A stretch of DNA of 64,000 nt from NCBI GenBank assembly GCA_050292235.1, contig JBNKLG010000004.1, positions 26,382 to 90,381 on the forward strand. The letters run 5' to 3'. Position 1 is the stretch's first letter, and each line of letters begins with the position of its first letter. Positions 34,752-43,626 of the stretch are shown one piece after another. The notes below the pieces were generated by a model. That model did no database searches, had not been told where the DNA came from, and saw nothing but the letters and a program-made list of their open reading frames with translations. This DNA comes from JBNKLG01 sp050292235 (GTDB taxonomy: Bacteria > Pseudomonadota > Gammaproteobacteria > Chromatiales > Chromatiaceae). Made by a program: the position numbers and the translations under genes.

Positions 34752-34880
34752 CATTTTCCCTTTGGCGCATTTACCGCCAGAATACATTCAAACAATTTAG
34801 GGAAATCGGAAATTCGCAATGCATCTCTCTTTCGTTCTGATAGCATATTAAACTTCACTAATATAGGAAGGCATGCATCC

Positions 34881-35837
34881 ATGAGCACAGAATCTCGTCT
34901 TGCCCACTTTCCCATTCCCTTTTTTGCCACGGTAATGGGACTGGCCGGATTGACCCTAGCCTGGCACAAAGGCCAAAAAGCCTTGGGCATACACCTGGGT
35001 ATCGACGCCCCCTTGGCCCTTTTTACCGGTACTGTCTTTTTGGTTTTGCTCGCCTTTTACACCACCAAGCTCATTCTTCATACCTCAGAGGTGATGAAAG
35101 AGCTGCGCCATCCTGTCCGTCTGCACTTTTTCCCTACCGTCTCCATCAGCCTGCTACTGTTGTCCATCGTCGCTCTGGAATACAACGAGTACTTGGCCAG
35201 AATCCTCTGGATTTCCGGTGCTTTGTTACACCTGCTCTTTACCCACTATGTCCTGACCTCCTGGATTCACCACGAGCATTATGAAATTCATCACATCAAC
35301 CCGGCCTGGTTCATCCCCATCGTCGGTAACGTGCTGGTACCTATTGCCGGTGTTACCCTGGGATACCAGGAGATCTCCTGGTTCTTCTTCAGCATCGGCA
35401 TCACCTTCTGGATTGTGCTCTTTACCATCATATTTAACCGGGTACTCTTCCATAATCCTTTGCCTGGCAAACTGATGCCCACACTTTTCATCCTCATTGC
35501 CCCACCGGCGGTGGGTTTCATCTCCTACACCAAGCTCAACGGCGATCTGGATAATTTTGCCCATATCCTTTATTACGCCGGTCTTTTCCTGACTTTGTTA
35601 CTACTGGGACAGGCAACACGTTTTCTCAAACTGCCTTTTGCCCTCTCCTGGTGGGCCTACTCCTTCCCCCTGGCTGCTATCACCATCGCCACATTCGTCA
35701 TGTTTAAGCTCACGGGATCGGTGCTCTTCCAGGCCATTGGGCTGGTTCTGCTCACCTTACTGACACTGGTGGTCGCCTTCCTGATTGTTCGCACCGGCAT
35801 AGCCATCCTCAACCGAAATATCTGCATCCCGGAATAA
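34881..35837 (+). CDS. TDT/SLAC1-family membrane transporter (TehA-like)
   Basis: A 318-residue membrane protein with about ten helices, of the tellurite-resistance/dicarboxylate (TDT) or SLAC1 anion channel family. The N-terminus FPIPFFATVMGLAGLTLAWH is the family's characteristic first helix, with the phrase FF..VMG..GL. Later parts (FIPIVGNVLVPIAGVTLGYQ; PPAVGFISYTKLNGDLDNFA) also fit. The likely substrates are small anions; tellurite resistance is not implied. The start at 34881 is preceded by AGGAAGGC. Confidence 0.85.
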   Translation: MSTESRLAHFPIPFFATVMGLAGLTLAWHKGQKALGIHLGIDAPLALFTGTVFLVLLAFYTTKLILHTSEVMKELRHPVRLHFFPTVSISLLLLSIVALEYNEYLARILWISGALLHLLFTHYVLTSWIHHEHYEIHHINPAWFIPIVGNVLVPIAGVTLGYQEISWFFFSIGITFWIVLFTIIFNRVLFHNPLPGKLMPTLFILIAPPAVGFISYTKLNGDLDNFAHILYYAGLFLTLLLLGQATRFLKLPFALSWWAYSFPLAAITIATFVMFKLTGSVLFQAIGLVLLTLLTLVVAFLIVRTGIAILNRNICIPE

Positions 35838-35908
35838 AGGAGAAGATTAGACCGGGACCAATCCAGGTTTTTGCGTTCGCCCTTTAGCCATAGTAATCTT
35901 CAGGGCGG

Positions 35909-35928
35909 GTGGCAGCTTCGGCTGCCAC
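35909..35928 (+). promoter_or_regulatory. UUCG-capped hairpin in the 5' untranslated region of the OmpA-family gene
   Basis: GTGGCAGC-TTCG-GCTGCCAC is a perfect eight-base stem closed by a C(UUCG)G tetraloop, an unusually stable RNA fold. It lies 24 bases upstream of the ATG at 35953 with no T-run after it, so it is not a normal terminator. It may stabilise the mRNA. Alternatively it could end transcription from the previous gene poorly. Confidence 0.55.
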
Positions 35929-35952
35929 GTGATAATGACTCTGGAGCCCTTT

Positions 35953-36555
35953 ATGAAAAAAACCGTCGTTTCCAGTCTGCTGGTTGCCTCTTCAATGGCT
36001 ATGTGCCTCGTTACCCTGGATGCCAGCGCTGCCGAACGAAATGTACGCAGCCGCTACGGTAGAGCCATCACCGGCGAGGGAGATTGCGTAAAAAGCATCG
36101 CCGGTTCCATGAGCCTTTGTGCGAACGATTCAGATGGTGACGGCGTCACCGACGATAGAGATGAATGTCCTGGCACTCCGCCCAACACCAAGGTGGATCA
36201 GCGTGGCTGTATCGCCGAAATCAACGTGCCCGATGTGCTGTTTGACTTCAACAAAGCCACCCTAAAACCCGGTTTTTCAGAACTGCTGACAGGCCTGTAT
36301 CAGGAATATCAAGGCCAAGTGAAGCCACAAGTCATTATCGTCACCGGCCATACCGACAGCATTGGTTCCGATGCCTATAATCAGAGGCTATCCCTGGCTC
36401 GAGCTCAGGCGGTAAAGCAGGCCATGATCAATATGGGTATTGGCAGCGCCATCATTCAGACAGTAGGCATGGGTGAGTCCCAACCCATTGCAGACAACGA
36501 AACCGAGGAGGGTCGTCAGCGCAACCGCCGGGTGACCATCCAGGTCAGACGCTAA
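35953..36555 (+). CDS. OmpA-family outer-membrane protein with calcium-binding-type repeat
   Basis: A 200-residue secreted protein. A signal peptide (VVSSLLVASSMAMCLVTLDA, ending ASAAE) is followed by a thrombospondin type 3-like acidic loop, SDGDGVTDDRDECPGTPPN, and then an OmpA C-terminal domain that binds peptidoglycan: VLFDFNKATLKPGFSELL, VIIVTGHTDSIGSDAYNQRL, and RRVTIQVRR. There is no transmembrane barrel, so it is a periplasmic or surface-linked peptidoglycan anchor rather than a porin. The start at 35953 is the first ATG directly before the signal sequence; upstream ATGs would precede the basic n-region. Confidence 0.9.
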   Translation: MKKTVVSSLLVASSMAMCLVTLDASAAERNVRSRYGRAITGEGDCVKSIAGSMSLCANDSDGDGVTDDRDECPGTPPNTKVDQRGCIAEINVPDVLFDFNKATLKPGFSELLTGLYQEYQGQVKPQVIIVTGHTDSIGSDAYNQRLSLARAQAVKQAMINMGIGSAIIQTVGMGESQPIADNETEEGRQRNRRVTIQVRR

Positions 36556-36768
36556 CCCTTCCTACCCTCTGGCGCCGCTTCTTTCGGCTCTGCTCGGAGT
36601 GCGGTGCCGGTTGGTGGCCCCGGCCACTGATATTGGCCTGGTGGAGAGACTGGGTTAAATCGCATAATGGGGAAATGGGTGTTTCGATTGATTGCCTTAA
36701 CCCTCGAAGCCCCCAACAGTACAATTTCCACCCGATCACGCAGGCTTCCCATCCAGACAACAACAACC

Positions 36769-37140
36769 ATGACAGACATCCAAGACCTTCTCAGCGACAA
36801 CAGCTGCGCTACCAAAGAAAACCATGCTGCCCAAGTACTGGGGGACAGCATGGAGCCGGAATTTCCCGACAAGTGCGTAGTCATTATCCACCCCAGCGAC
36901 CGCGCCTATAGCGGCGCCTATGTGTTCGCCGAGGTTGAGGGCGCACGCTGGTTTCGTCAATATTTTCGGGATGAGCAAGGCGAACGTCTGGTCGCCGATA
37001 ACCCACGGTACCCGGTAATGCCATTAGCCGATCTGGAGTGGAGAATCCTGGGCGTGGTTGTACAGCGCAACGTTGGTCGCAAGATCAAACACTACCACCC
37101 AGCGGCCGATGATCATGGCCAAGCCATAACCCCTCATTGA
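36769..37140 (+). CDS. S24 (LexA-like) peptidase-fold protein without the expected catalytic lysine
   Basis: A 123-residue protein that keeps the S24 active-serine motif HAAQVLGDSMEPEFPDKCVV (Ser 27) and the second half AYVFAEVEGARWFRQYFRDE, then ADNPRYPVMPL. In LexA and related proteins a Lys lies where WFRQ is found here (Phe 62), so peptidase activity is doubtful. There is no helix-turn-helix; LexA repressors are ~200 residues. No ribosome site is clear for the ATG at 36769. It is immediately followed by the RND adaptor gene, suggesting joint expression. The function is unknown. Confidence 0.75.
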   Translation: MTDIQDLLSDNSCATKENHAAQVLGDSMEPEFPDKCVVIIHPSDRAYSGAYVFAEVEGARWFRQYFRDEQGERLVADNPRYPVMPLADLEWRILGVVVQRNVGRKIKHYHPAADDHGQAITPH

Positions 37141-37141
37141 C

Positions 37142-38203
37142 ATGCCACAGCTGTCACACCTGCTTCTTATGCTGGTGGCACTGGGACTCACTGCTTGTAA
37201 TAACAGCGGCAATTCGCCACAACAAAATCACAAACACAAAGAACAGCCCCATTGGATAGAAGTCTCGACTGTTGAGATCCAAACACTCCAACCCGAGCGC
37301 GAACGCACCGGCAATCTGCAAATCCGTCGTTGGGTTCGCATTCACAGCCAAGAGAAAGGTCGTATCACCCAAATTCCTTATTACGAGGGAGATAGCGTAC
37401 ATCAGGGCAGTCTGGTTGCCAGCCTCGATGACAGCCTGCTGGAACCAGCCCTGCACAAAGCTGAAGCACAACTGCGACTGGCCCAGCGCGAACGGGATAG
37501 GGCAGAACAATTGGTACAAAAGCAGGTGGCCTCCGAAGACAGCCTGACCCGAGCCATTGACAACTTGGCCATCGCCCAGGCCGAGGTCCAGATGTTGCAA
37601 ACCCGTCTTAACCACGCCCGCATCCATGCCCCATTCGACGCCATCGTCAGTGAACGCCGGGTTGAACCGGAGGACATCGCCACCGAAAACCAGCACCTGC
37701 TGACCTTGATCGACCCAACCTCCCTCAACGCCGAGGTCAGCCTTTCTGAGCTACTGCTGCCCCACCTGAAAATCGGTGACCCAGTTGAGATTCGCATCGA
37801 TGCCTTAGGCACAAAACGCTTTCCCGGTCATATCCTGCGTATTCATCCCCAGGTAGATCCCGCCAACCGCCAAGCACGGGTAGAGGTCGCCTTTGATCCC
37901 GTGCCCGAACAGGCCCGCGCAGGGCAGCTGGCGCGCATCTTGTTCCGCCTTCCGCCGCAACAGGCACTGACTGTTCCTTTCTCTTGCTTACGGCGAGATC
38001 CCCAGGGCACTTACCTCTACCGTTTGGTCAATGGAGAGGCCACCCAGGCCAGAGTTGAAACCGGCCTTCGCAGTGGCAACCTGGTGCAAATCACTCAGGG
38101 CCTGAACCCCGGTGACCGGATTATCGTCAAAGGTTTCCTTGGACTGAGACCTGGCAAGAAGGTCAGCATCAGCAAAAGCGAACATGCGCGAAACACCAAA
38201 TAG
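37142..38203 (+). CDS. RND efflux periplasmic adaptor (membrane fusion protein), lipoprotein
   Basis: A 353-residue adaptor that links an RND pump to an outer-membrane channel. A lipoprotein signal ends in LMLVALGLTACNN (Cys ~19). Features of the family are RWVRIHSQEKGRITQIPYYE, the helical hairpin ALHKAEAQLRLAQRERDRAE, the lipoyl half RIHAPFDAIVSERRVEPEDI and the beta-barrel GDPVEIRIDALG. It starts two bases after the S24-like gene and overlaps the RND pump gene by 20 bases. The drug or metabolite exported is unknown; no outer-membrane channel gene is adjacent. Confidence 0.93.
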   Translation: MPQLSHLLLMLVALGLTACNNSGNSPQQNHKHKEQPHWIEVSTVEIQTLQPERERTGNLQIRRWVRIHSQEKGRITQIPYYEGDSVHQGSLVASLDDSLLEPALHKAEAQLRLAQRERDRAEQLVQKQVASEDSLTRAIDNLAIAQAEVQMLQTRLNHARIHAPFDAIVSERRVEPEDIATENQHLLTLIDPTSLNAEVSLSELLLPHLKIGDPVEIRIDALGTKRFPGHILRIHPQVDPANRQARVEVAFDPVPEQARAGQLARILFRLPPQQALTVPFSCLRRDPQGTYLYRLVNGEATQARVETGLRSGNLVQITQGLNPGDRIIVKGFLGLRPGKKVSISKSEHARNTK

Positions 38204-41200
38204 TCTGGCAGCCTGGTCCGTCCATCACCCCGTTGGGGTGGTGATGATCACTCTGGCCCTCTGCCTGTTGGGGTTGTTCGCCCTGGAGAGACTGGGTGTC
38301 GATCTGCTGCCACACATCATCTATCCCGAGGTGCGGGTACGTGTCACCCAGTCTGGCGTCCCCGCCAACATCATGGAAGACCAGATCACCCGCCAACTGG
38401 AAGAACAGCTGGCCATCACCGAGGATGCCGTCAGCATCCAGTCCCAAACCCAGGAAGGACGTTCATCGGTAGACCTGAGCTTTGAATATGGCAAAGATAT
38501 CGATGTTGCACTGCGTGATGCCTCCACCCGACTCGACCGGGCCAAACGCTTCCTGCCCGATGAGATCGATCCGCCGACGATTTACAAACGGGATCCAGCC
38601 CAAATCGCGGTGGCAGAGTATGTGGTCTCCTCCCCCCAGTGGAACTCCGTCGCTCTGCGGGATTGGGGCGACTACACCCTGAACAACTGGCTGCTCAACC
38701 TGCCCGGTGTCGCTTCGGTTGAAGTGGGCGGTGGTCTGGTGCGGGAGATCGAAATCCGCACCGATCCACAACGTCTGGCAGGTTTGGGCCTGAATATTGA
38801 GGATCTGGCCCAGCGCATCGAATCTGCCAATCAGGAGATCCCCGGTGGCCGCCTGCGTCTCAAAGAGGGTGAGATCAGTGGCCGCACCGCAGGTCGCTTA
38901 CGCAACCTGGATGAACTGCGTGATCTGCCCATTCGTGTGGGTGATCAGTCCCTGCGTCTGGGTGAAATCAGTGAGATCAGCGACGATGCCGAAGAGGAGC
39001 GACTGCGCATCCGCCTCAACGGCCAGCCCGGAGTCAAGCTCTCGATCCAAAAGCAACCCCAGGCCAATACCGTGGCCGTGGTGGAGGGGGTCAACCATCA
39101 GCTCGATGCCCTCAAAAAACAGGGCCTGATCCCGGATGAAATACAGGTTCAGCCGGTGGATGATCAGGCCAGTTATGTGCGCCAATCCCTCAGCAACGCT
39201 ATCCAAGGGGCAATCAGCGGCGCACTTCTGGCCATGCTCACGGTCTACCTCTTTCTGGGCGACTTTCGCCGCACCCTCATCATCGGCACTGCCATCCCGG
39301 TAGCCATTCTTTTGACCTTCATTCTCATGGCAGCAGCCGACCTCAGCCTCAACATCATGACCCTGGGCGGACTGGCCCTGGGCATTGGCATGTTGGTCGA
39401 TAACGCCATCGTCATGCTGGAGAACATCCATCGCCATCAGCGCCTGAACACCCCCAATGCCCCTCAGGTGGCGGCCACCGAAGTCAACAGCGCCATCATC
39501 GCCTCCACCAGCACCAACCTGGCAGCCGTTCTGCCTTTTCTCTTTATCGGCGGTCTGATCGGGCTCCTGTTTCGAGAGCTGATCTTTACCATTTCGGCCG
39601 CCATCATTGCTTCCCTACTGGTCGCCCTCACCCTGACCCCGGCCCTGGCTGGTGGCATCGGTCATCGCGATTCCAGCAACCCCCTGCGTGCCTTTATCGA
39701 TCGCCTGATCCATGCCCTGCAAAGAAGCTACAGCCGGCTTCTGCAGCCCTGCATCCGCCACCCCTGGCTGGTGTTGCTGATCTTCATCAGCCTCCTGGGG
39801 GCAGCGTTACCCGTATTCGACAGTGCCAAACAGGTGTTTCTGCCCAGCATGGACGAAGGGCGTATCTCCATCAACATCAGTACCGATACCGGTATCAATC
39901 TGGAAGGCATGGACAGGATTACTCATCAGATCGAGTCCCTCATCAACACCCAACCGGAAACCGATATGATCTTCGCCATCGTCGGTGGCCGTGTCTTTGG
40001 GCGTTCGCAAAGCGAGGCCAGCAACTACAGCAGCATCAATGTCCGGCTCAAACCCCTGGCGGAACGGGGCGGCATCAGCAGCCAGAAGTGGGTCGAGCAC
40101 ATGCAAAAAGAGGTCAATCGACTTCAGCTGGCGGGAGTCAGAGTCAACATGCGGGTGCCTGGCATACGCGGTATCCGTCTCAGCCGGGGGGATGACGACA
40201 TCAGTCTGCGTATCCAGGGCCCGGACCTGGAGCAGCTTTCCGCCCTGGCCGATGAGCTCAAAGGTGCTTTGAGACGCGTGCAGGGCCTGCGTAACCTCAC
40301 CCACTCCTCTGAGAACCGCAACCGAGAGCTGGCCATCCGCATTGATAGACAAAGAGCCAGCACCCTGGGTCTCAGCGCCAATGAGATCGGTCGCGCCCTG
40401 CGCTTTGCTCTGGATGGCATCACCATCACCAAACTCATTGAGGGAGACCGCAGCCTGGAGGTTCGTCTGCGCTATCAGCCCCAAAGTTTCTCCAACCCCG
40501 AAGACCTCAATCAGTTGGTCTTGTTTGGCAGCAGCCAACCTCGGGTACCATTACGGCTGGCCGATCTGGCGACCATCGAACTGACCGACAGCCCTCAGAC
40601 CATCCTGCGTGACCACCAACAACGCATGGTGGAGATCAGCGCCTCACTGGATGGCACACGTCCCATGGGGCCGATTCTGGAAGAGATACAGGACCTGATC
40701 GCCAACTGGCCTATGCCCCCCGGATACAGCCTCTACGAGGCCGGTAGCATGGAGACGCTGAACCAGGGCAGGCGCACGGGGCAAATCCTGTTGGCGCTGG
40801 CACTCTTTCTGGTGTTTACGGTAATGGCGGTGCAGTATGAGTCCCTGCGCAATCCCCTGGTAATTCTGGTCGGCATCCCCTTCGCCCTCAGCGGCGTCGC
40901 CCTGGGCCTGACCATCAGCGGGCTACCCCTCTCCATGCCGGTGTGGCTGGGGCTGATCATGCTGGCCGGTATCCTGGTCAACAACGCCATCGTCCTGGTG
41001 GAGTATATCGAGGTCCAGCGCCAGCAGGGCCTCTCCCGCACCGAAGCCATACTCACCGCCGCTCAGCTGCGCATTCGACCTATCCTCATGACAACCCTGA
41101 CCACGGCCATCGGCATGCTACCGTTGGCGCTAGCACTGGGAGAGGGCTCGGAAATGCTGCAACCCCTAGCGGTCACCATCGCCTCCGGGTTAAGCTATTC

Positions 41201-41276
41201 CCTGCTGGTCAGCCTGGTGCTGATCCCTGCGATTTACCAGTTGCTGGGCCGCTCCGACCCCAACCCCATCGCTTAA
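38184..41276 (+). CDS. RND-family efflux pump, inner-membrane subunit
   Basis: A 1030-residue proton-driven pump of the HAE (AcrB-like) type. It has 12 membrane helices in two sets, with two large periplasmic loops. The N-terminal helix WSVHHPVGVVMITLALCLLG, the helix-4 region LGGLALGIGMLVDNAIVMLE (here VDN where AcrB has two Asp) and GRRTGQILLALALFLVFTVM are visible. Substrate cannot be told; the VDN variation is seen in many uncharacterised members. It is convergent with fliK, with the stop codons adjacent (41276/41277). Confidence 0.93.
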   Translation: MRETPNSLAAWSVHHPVGVVMITLALCLLGLFALERLGVDLLPHIIYPEVRVRVTQSGVPANIMEDQITRQLEEQLAITEDAVSIQSQTQEGRSSVDLSFEYGKDIDVALRDASTRLDRAKRFLPDEIDPPTIYKRDPAQIAVAEYVVSSPQWNSVALRDWGDYTLNNWLLNLPGVASVEVGGGLVREIEIRTDPQRLAGLGLNIEDLAQRIESANQEIPGGRLRLKEGEISGRTAGRLRNLDELRDLPIRVGDQSLRLGEISEISDDAEEERLRIRLNGQPGVKLSIQKQPQANTVAVVEGVNHQLDALKKQGLIPDEIQVQPVDDQASYVRQSLSNAIQGAISGALLAMLTVYLFLGDFRRTLIIGTAIPVAILLTFILMAAADLSLNIMTLGGLALGIGMLVDNAIVMLENIHRHQRLNTPNAPQVAATEVNSAIIASTSTNLAAVLPFLFIGGLIGLLFRELIFTISAAIIASLLVALTLTPALAGGIGHRDSSNPLRAFIDRLIHALQRSYSRLLQPCIRHPWLVLLIFISLLGAALPVFDSAKQVFLPSMDEGRISINISTDTGINLEGMDRITHQIESLINTQPETDMIFAIVGGRVFGRSQSEASNYSSINVRLKPLAERGGISSQKWVEHMQKEVNRLQLAGVRVNMRVPGIRGIRLSRGDDDISLRIQGPDLEQLSALADELKGALRRVQGLRNLTHSSENRNRELAIRIDRQRASTLGLSANEIGRALRFALDGITITKLIEGDRSLEVRLRYQPQSFSNPEDLNQLVLFGSSQPRVPLRLADLATIELTDSPQTILRDHQQRMVEISASLDGTRPMGPILEEIQDLIANWPMPPGYSLYEAGSMETLNQGRRTGQILLALALFLVFTVMAVQYESLRNPLVILVGIPFALSGVALGLTISGLPLSMPVWLGLIMLAGILVNNAIVLVEYIEVQRQQGLSRTEAILTAAQLRIRPILMTTLTTAIGMLPLALALGEGSEMLQPLAVTIASGLSYSLLVSLVLIPAIYQLLGRSDPNPIA

Positions 41277-42626
41277 TCAGGCGAAATCATCCACCAGCCC
41301 ACGCCCCTGAGAGCGTAGCTGAGGCCTGGTTTCGGTCATCTCCTCCGACCCATCCGAATCGAAATATCCGCTCCCGGTCTGTCCACCAGTCTGACCGGCA
41401 CCCCTGCCCTGCTGTTGAGAAGAGGCAGTCTCTCGCTGGCCCACATCCACGCTACCCAGATTGACATTGGCCTCTGCCATCATCTCGCGCAGACGGGGAA
41501 TGCTGGCATCCACTGCCTCACGGGTCGCAGCATGGGCCGCATGGATACTGACTTGAGCCACCTCATCCCGCATGGTCAGACGGATCTCCATCGGGCCTAA
41601 CTCCTTCGGGTGCACATGAATCTCAGCCCGCTGGATCCCCTGACTGGCCATCCACTGCACTCGCTCACCAACCCCATCGCTCCAGCCAGGTGAACCCACA
41701 GGAATTTCCAGCGGTTTGGCCTGGGTAAGTGGTATCGTGGCTTGCAGATTTTGTTGGCTTATGGTCAGGCCCTCCACGCGGTTGGCGACCTGCTGAAAAC
41801 GAATATTAGGAGATTCCGCACCCGGCTCAATCTCAACGACTGAGTCTGGCAACTGAAACAGAGGACCCTGCCGCTGCATCAAATCCGATTGCCCTGCCTC
41901 TGCGCCCGAGGAGGATGTCCCCGTTTCAGGGCCCCCCTCGCCCGACATCCAGGCACCAGGAGTGAAAGGCTGTGGGCCTGGCTGGCTATTCACCGGACGC
42001 AATGTCTCGGTTTGCTGAGACTGAGAACCCACCGCAGTGGCCAAGATCTCGACAGAAGGCAGAGACTGCTCTGACGTTGGCGTGATGACTGGAATGGGCA
42101 GGGGGGGGGCCATCACTGTCAAATCATCGGCTGCTGGCGACTCATCCGCCTCCTCTCCGTCATGGGTCAGCATCTCGGGCTGTACTGCAGGCTGGGGTTC
42201 CGTCGCCTCTGATGAAAGAGTCTCTTTCCAAGTGTCAGGGGTTGACGAATTTAGCCAAGGCGCATCGGCAGCCAGAGACTCTGCATCCACCAGCGCCACA
42301 TCCGCCGACAAGGCATCAGAATCCGGCACCTCCTCTGCGCCCAAGCCATCCACCACCGGTGGCAAAGGCATCTCCTTGCCGAGAGTCGGATCGATAGGCG
42401 GCAAAGGCTGGCCGTCAGCATCCAGAAGCTCCACAGATGTCTGTGCCTCGACCAGAATCTCATAGGGGAGAGTAATAGATGCCATTGGCAGATCCGGAAC
42501 GGGCAATTGCCCCTGCAACAGCTGACTAAAGCCGCTATCAGTAGTGGCATCGTCCACAACAGGGGTGTCCTGAAGGCTGATTGATGCCGTATTGAAAGGT
42601 AAAATTGAAACAGGATTTGCAGCCAT
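41277..42626 (-). CDS. fliK: Flagellar hook-length control protein
   Basis: A 449-residue protein with a long, low-complexity, proline/acid-rich first part (~1-300) and the conserved FliK C-terminal domain: MASQGIQRAEIHVHPKELGP followed by MEIRLTMRDEVAQVSIHAAH and LREMMAEANVNLGSVDVGQR. It controls hook length and substrate switching of the flagellar export apparatus. The start at 42626 (MAANPVSILP) is preferred over a TTG at 42638. Unusually, no other flagellar gene is nearby in this window. Confidence 0.9.
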   Translation of the reverse strand: MAANPVSILPFNTASISLQDTPVVDDATTDSGFSQLLQGQLPVPDLPMASITLPYEILVEAQTSVELLDADGQPLPPIDPTLGKEMPLPPVVDGLGAEEVPDSDALSADVALVDAESLAADAPWLNSSTPDTWKETLSSEATEPQPAVQPEMLTHDGEEADESPAADDLTVMAPPLPIPVITPTSEQSLPSVEILATAVGSQSQQTETLRPVNSQPGPQPFTPGAWMSGEGGPETGTSSSGAEAGQSDLMQRQGPLFQLPDSVVEIEPGAESPNIRFQQVANRVEGLTISQQNLQATIPLTQAKPLEIPVGSPGWSDGVGERVQWMASQGIQRAEIHVHPKELGPMEIRLTMRDEVAQVSIHAAHAATREAVDASIPRLREMMAEANVNLGSVDVGQRETASSQQQGRGAGQTGGQTGSGYFDSDGSEEMTETRPQLRSQGRGLVDDFA

Positions 42627-42658
42627 GGTCGCATCCAAGGGTTACTTGTCCCGGATAC

Positions 42659-42895
42659 TTAAGCAGGCCTCATGCCAAAAATAAATTCGTTGAATTCTAC
42701 ATGGGGCAAAAAGACATGAACCGTCCCGATTTTATTTGGTTTAAGCCAAGCAACCATCGCAGTTCGATGGTTAAGTTGCCCTGCAGAGTAGTTTGCCTCA
42801 AGTTCTGCAAGAGGGATATAACCCAGAGGCCTATTCCAAGGTCGCCAATTCCAGAGATTCCCGTGTTTTCCAAGGGCTTTCAAAACTCGGGGCAA
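42659..42895 (-). pseudogene. Transposase C-terminal remnant (IS3 family, ORFB-like)
   Basis: The 78-codon frame includes NRPLGYIPLAELEANYSAG, which matches the RPHxxLGYxPPAEFEAxY end of IS3-family integrase-type transposases. HRTAMVAWLKPNKIG follows, similar to the terminal residues of such proteins. Everything upstream (DDE catalytic core) is missing and the upstream reading frame is lost, so this is a dead fragment. Confidence 0.55.
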
Positions 42896-43017
42896 TTCAA
42901 AAAGGTGAGGGAAAACTCTTCACGAACCTGAGTCGTGACATCCCAACCCATCCTCTCCAGGGCCAGCGTTATGTACTTTGTGCAGATATCGCGCTCAGAA
43001 AGGTGTTTTTTATCCAT
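42880..43017 (-). pseudogene. hsdR: Type I restriction enzyme R subunit (HsdR) N-terminal remnant
   Basis: From an ATG at 43017 with AGAAGG upstream, the frame reads MDKKHLSERDICTKYITLAL then ERMGWDVTTQVREEFSLT. This matches the very N-terminus of HsdR subunits (SERDICTKYITPAL..AGWD..TQIREEV). After about 38 residues the match stops and the frame ends, apparently where the IS3-like sequence begins. The rest of the ~1000-residue enzyme, and hsdM and hsdS, are absent from this window. Confidence 0.7.
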
Positions 43018-43027
43018 CAAACACCTT
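43000..43027. repeat. Inverted repeat around the hsdR-remnant start codon
   Basis: AAGGTGTTT at 43000-43008 and AAACACCTT at 43019-43027 form a perfect nine-base inverted repeat with a ten-base loop that contains the start codon of the hsdR remnant. It could have been an operator or an mRNA hairpin hiding the start. Confidence 0.4.
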
Positions 43028-43052
43028 CTAGCACAAACTAACCCATGGACAT

Positions 43053-43086
43053 AAAAAATCCTGGCAAGACTAGGCCTTACCAGGAT
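43053..43086 (-). terminator. Rho-independent terminator after ssb
   Basis: On the minus strand ATCCTGG pairs with CCAGGAT (stem positions 43080-43086 and 43058-43064; loop of 15) followed by a run of six T. It is 29 bases past the ssb stop codon. Confidence 0.65.
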
Positions 43087-43114
43087 CCTATCGAATCCCA
43101 AAAAAGGTTATCCG

Positions 43115-43606
43115 CTAGAACGGAATATCATCATCCGGATACCCCGGATCCTGCATCGGCGGGGCAGATTGGGGAGCCGACGCGGGTGCAGGCGCCGGAC
43201 TGCCATAGGCGGGGGCGCTGGAGTAGTCGGACTGATAGCCACCGCCACCGGTGCTGCCAGCGCCACCACGAGCGTCGAGCATCTGCATGTTGTCGGCGGC
43301 AATCTCGGTGGTATAGCGATCCTGGCCATTTTGATCGGTCCATTTGTTGGTGCGGATCTTACCCTCGATGAAAACCTTGGAGCCCTTTTTCAGGTATTGC
43401 TGCGCTGTCTCTGCCTGACGACCAAAGATGACGACCCGATGCCATTCGGTGCGATCCTGGAACTCACCCGAATTGCGGTCTTTCCAACTCTCGGTGGTGG
43501 CGATACGCAGATTGGCCACATAGCTGCCGCTGGGCATGGAGCGCACTTCGGGGTCGGCACCCAGGTTGCCTACCAGAATGACTTTGTTGACGGTGCCTTT
43601 TGACAT
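43115..43606 (-). CDS. ssb: Single-stranded DNA-binding protein
   Basis: A 163-residue protein that coats single-stranded DNA in replication, repair and recombination. It has the OB-fold (NKVILVGNLGADPEVRSMPS; EWHRVVIFGRQAETAQQYLK; GSKVFIEGKIRTNKW), a Gly/Ala/Pro/Ser-rich linker and the essential acidic tip PDDDIPF at the C-terminus that recruits partner proteins. It lies 20 bases downstream of the MFS gene, the order common in gammaproteobacteria. Confidence 0.97.
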   Translation of the reverse strand: MSKGTVNKVILVGNLGADPEVRSMPSGSYVANLRIATTESWKDRNSGEFQDRTEWHRVVIFGRQAETAQQYLKKGSKVFIEGKIRTNKWTDQNGQDRYTTEIAADNMQMLDARGGAGSTGGGGYQSDYSSAPAYGSPAPAPASAPQSAPPMQDPGYPDDDIPF

Positions 43607-43626
43607 GTTGTTATCCTCAGAAAAAA

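Larger units (their letters stand above)
42627..43114. other. 488-base stretch without an intact gene: decayed mobile-element and restriction remnants
   Basis: Between fliK and ssb there is no intact gene. It contains an IS3-family transposase tail remnant (42659-42895), the first residues of an hsdR-like gene (42880-43017), a nine-base inverted repeat around that start codon, and the ssb terminator (43053-43086). Each is described separately. Confidence 0.7.

Noticed and set aside
36601..36640. GTGGCC-CC-GGCCAC hairpin after the OmpA-family gene.
   Set aside because: The two-base loop is too tight and no T-run follows; likely chance in a GC-rich stretch.
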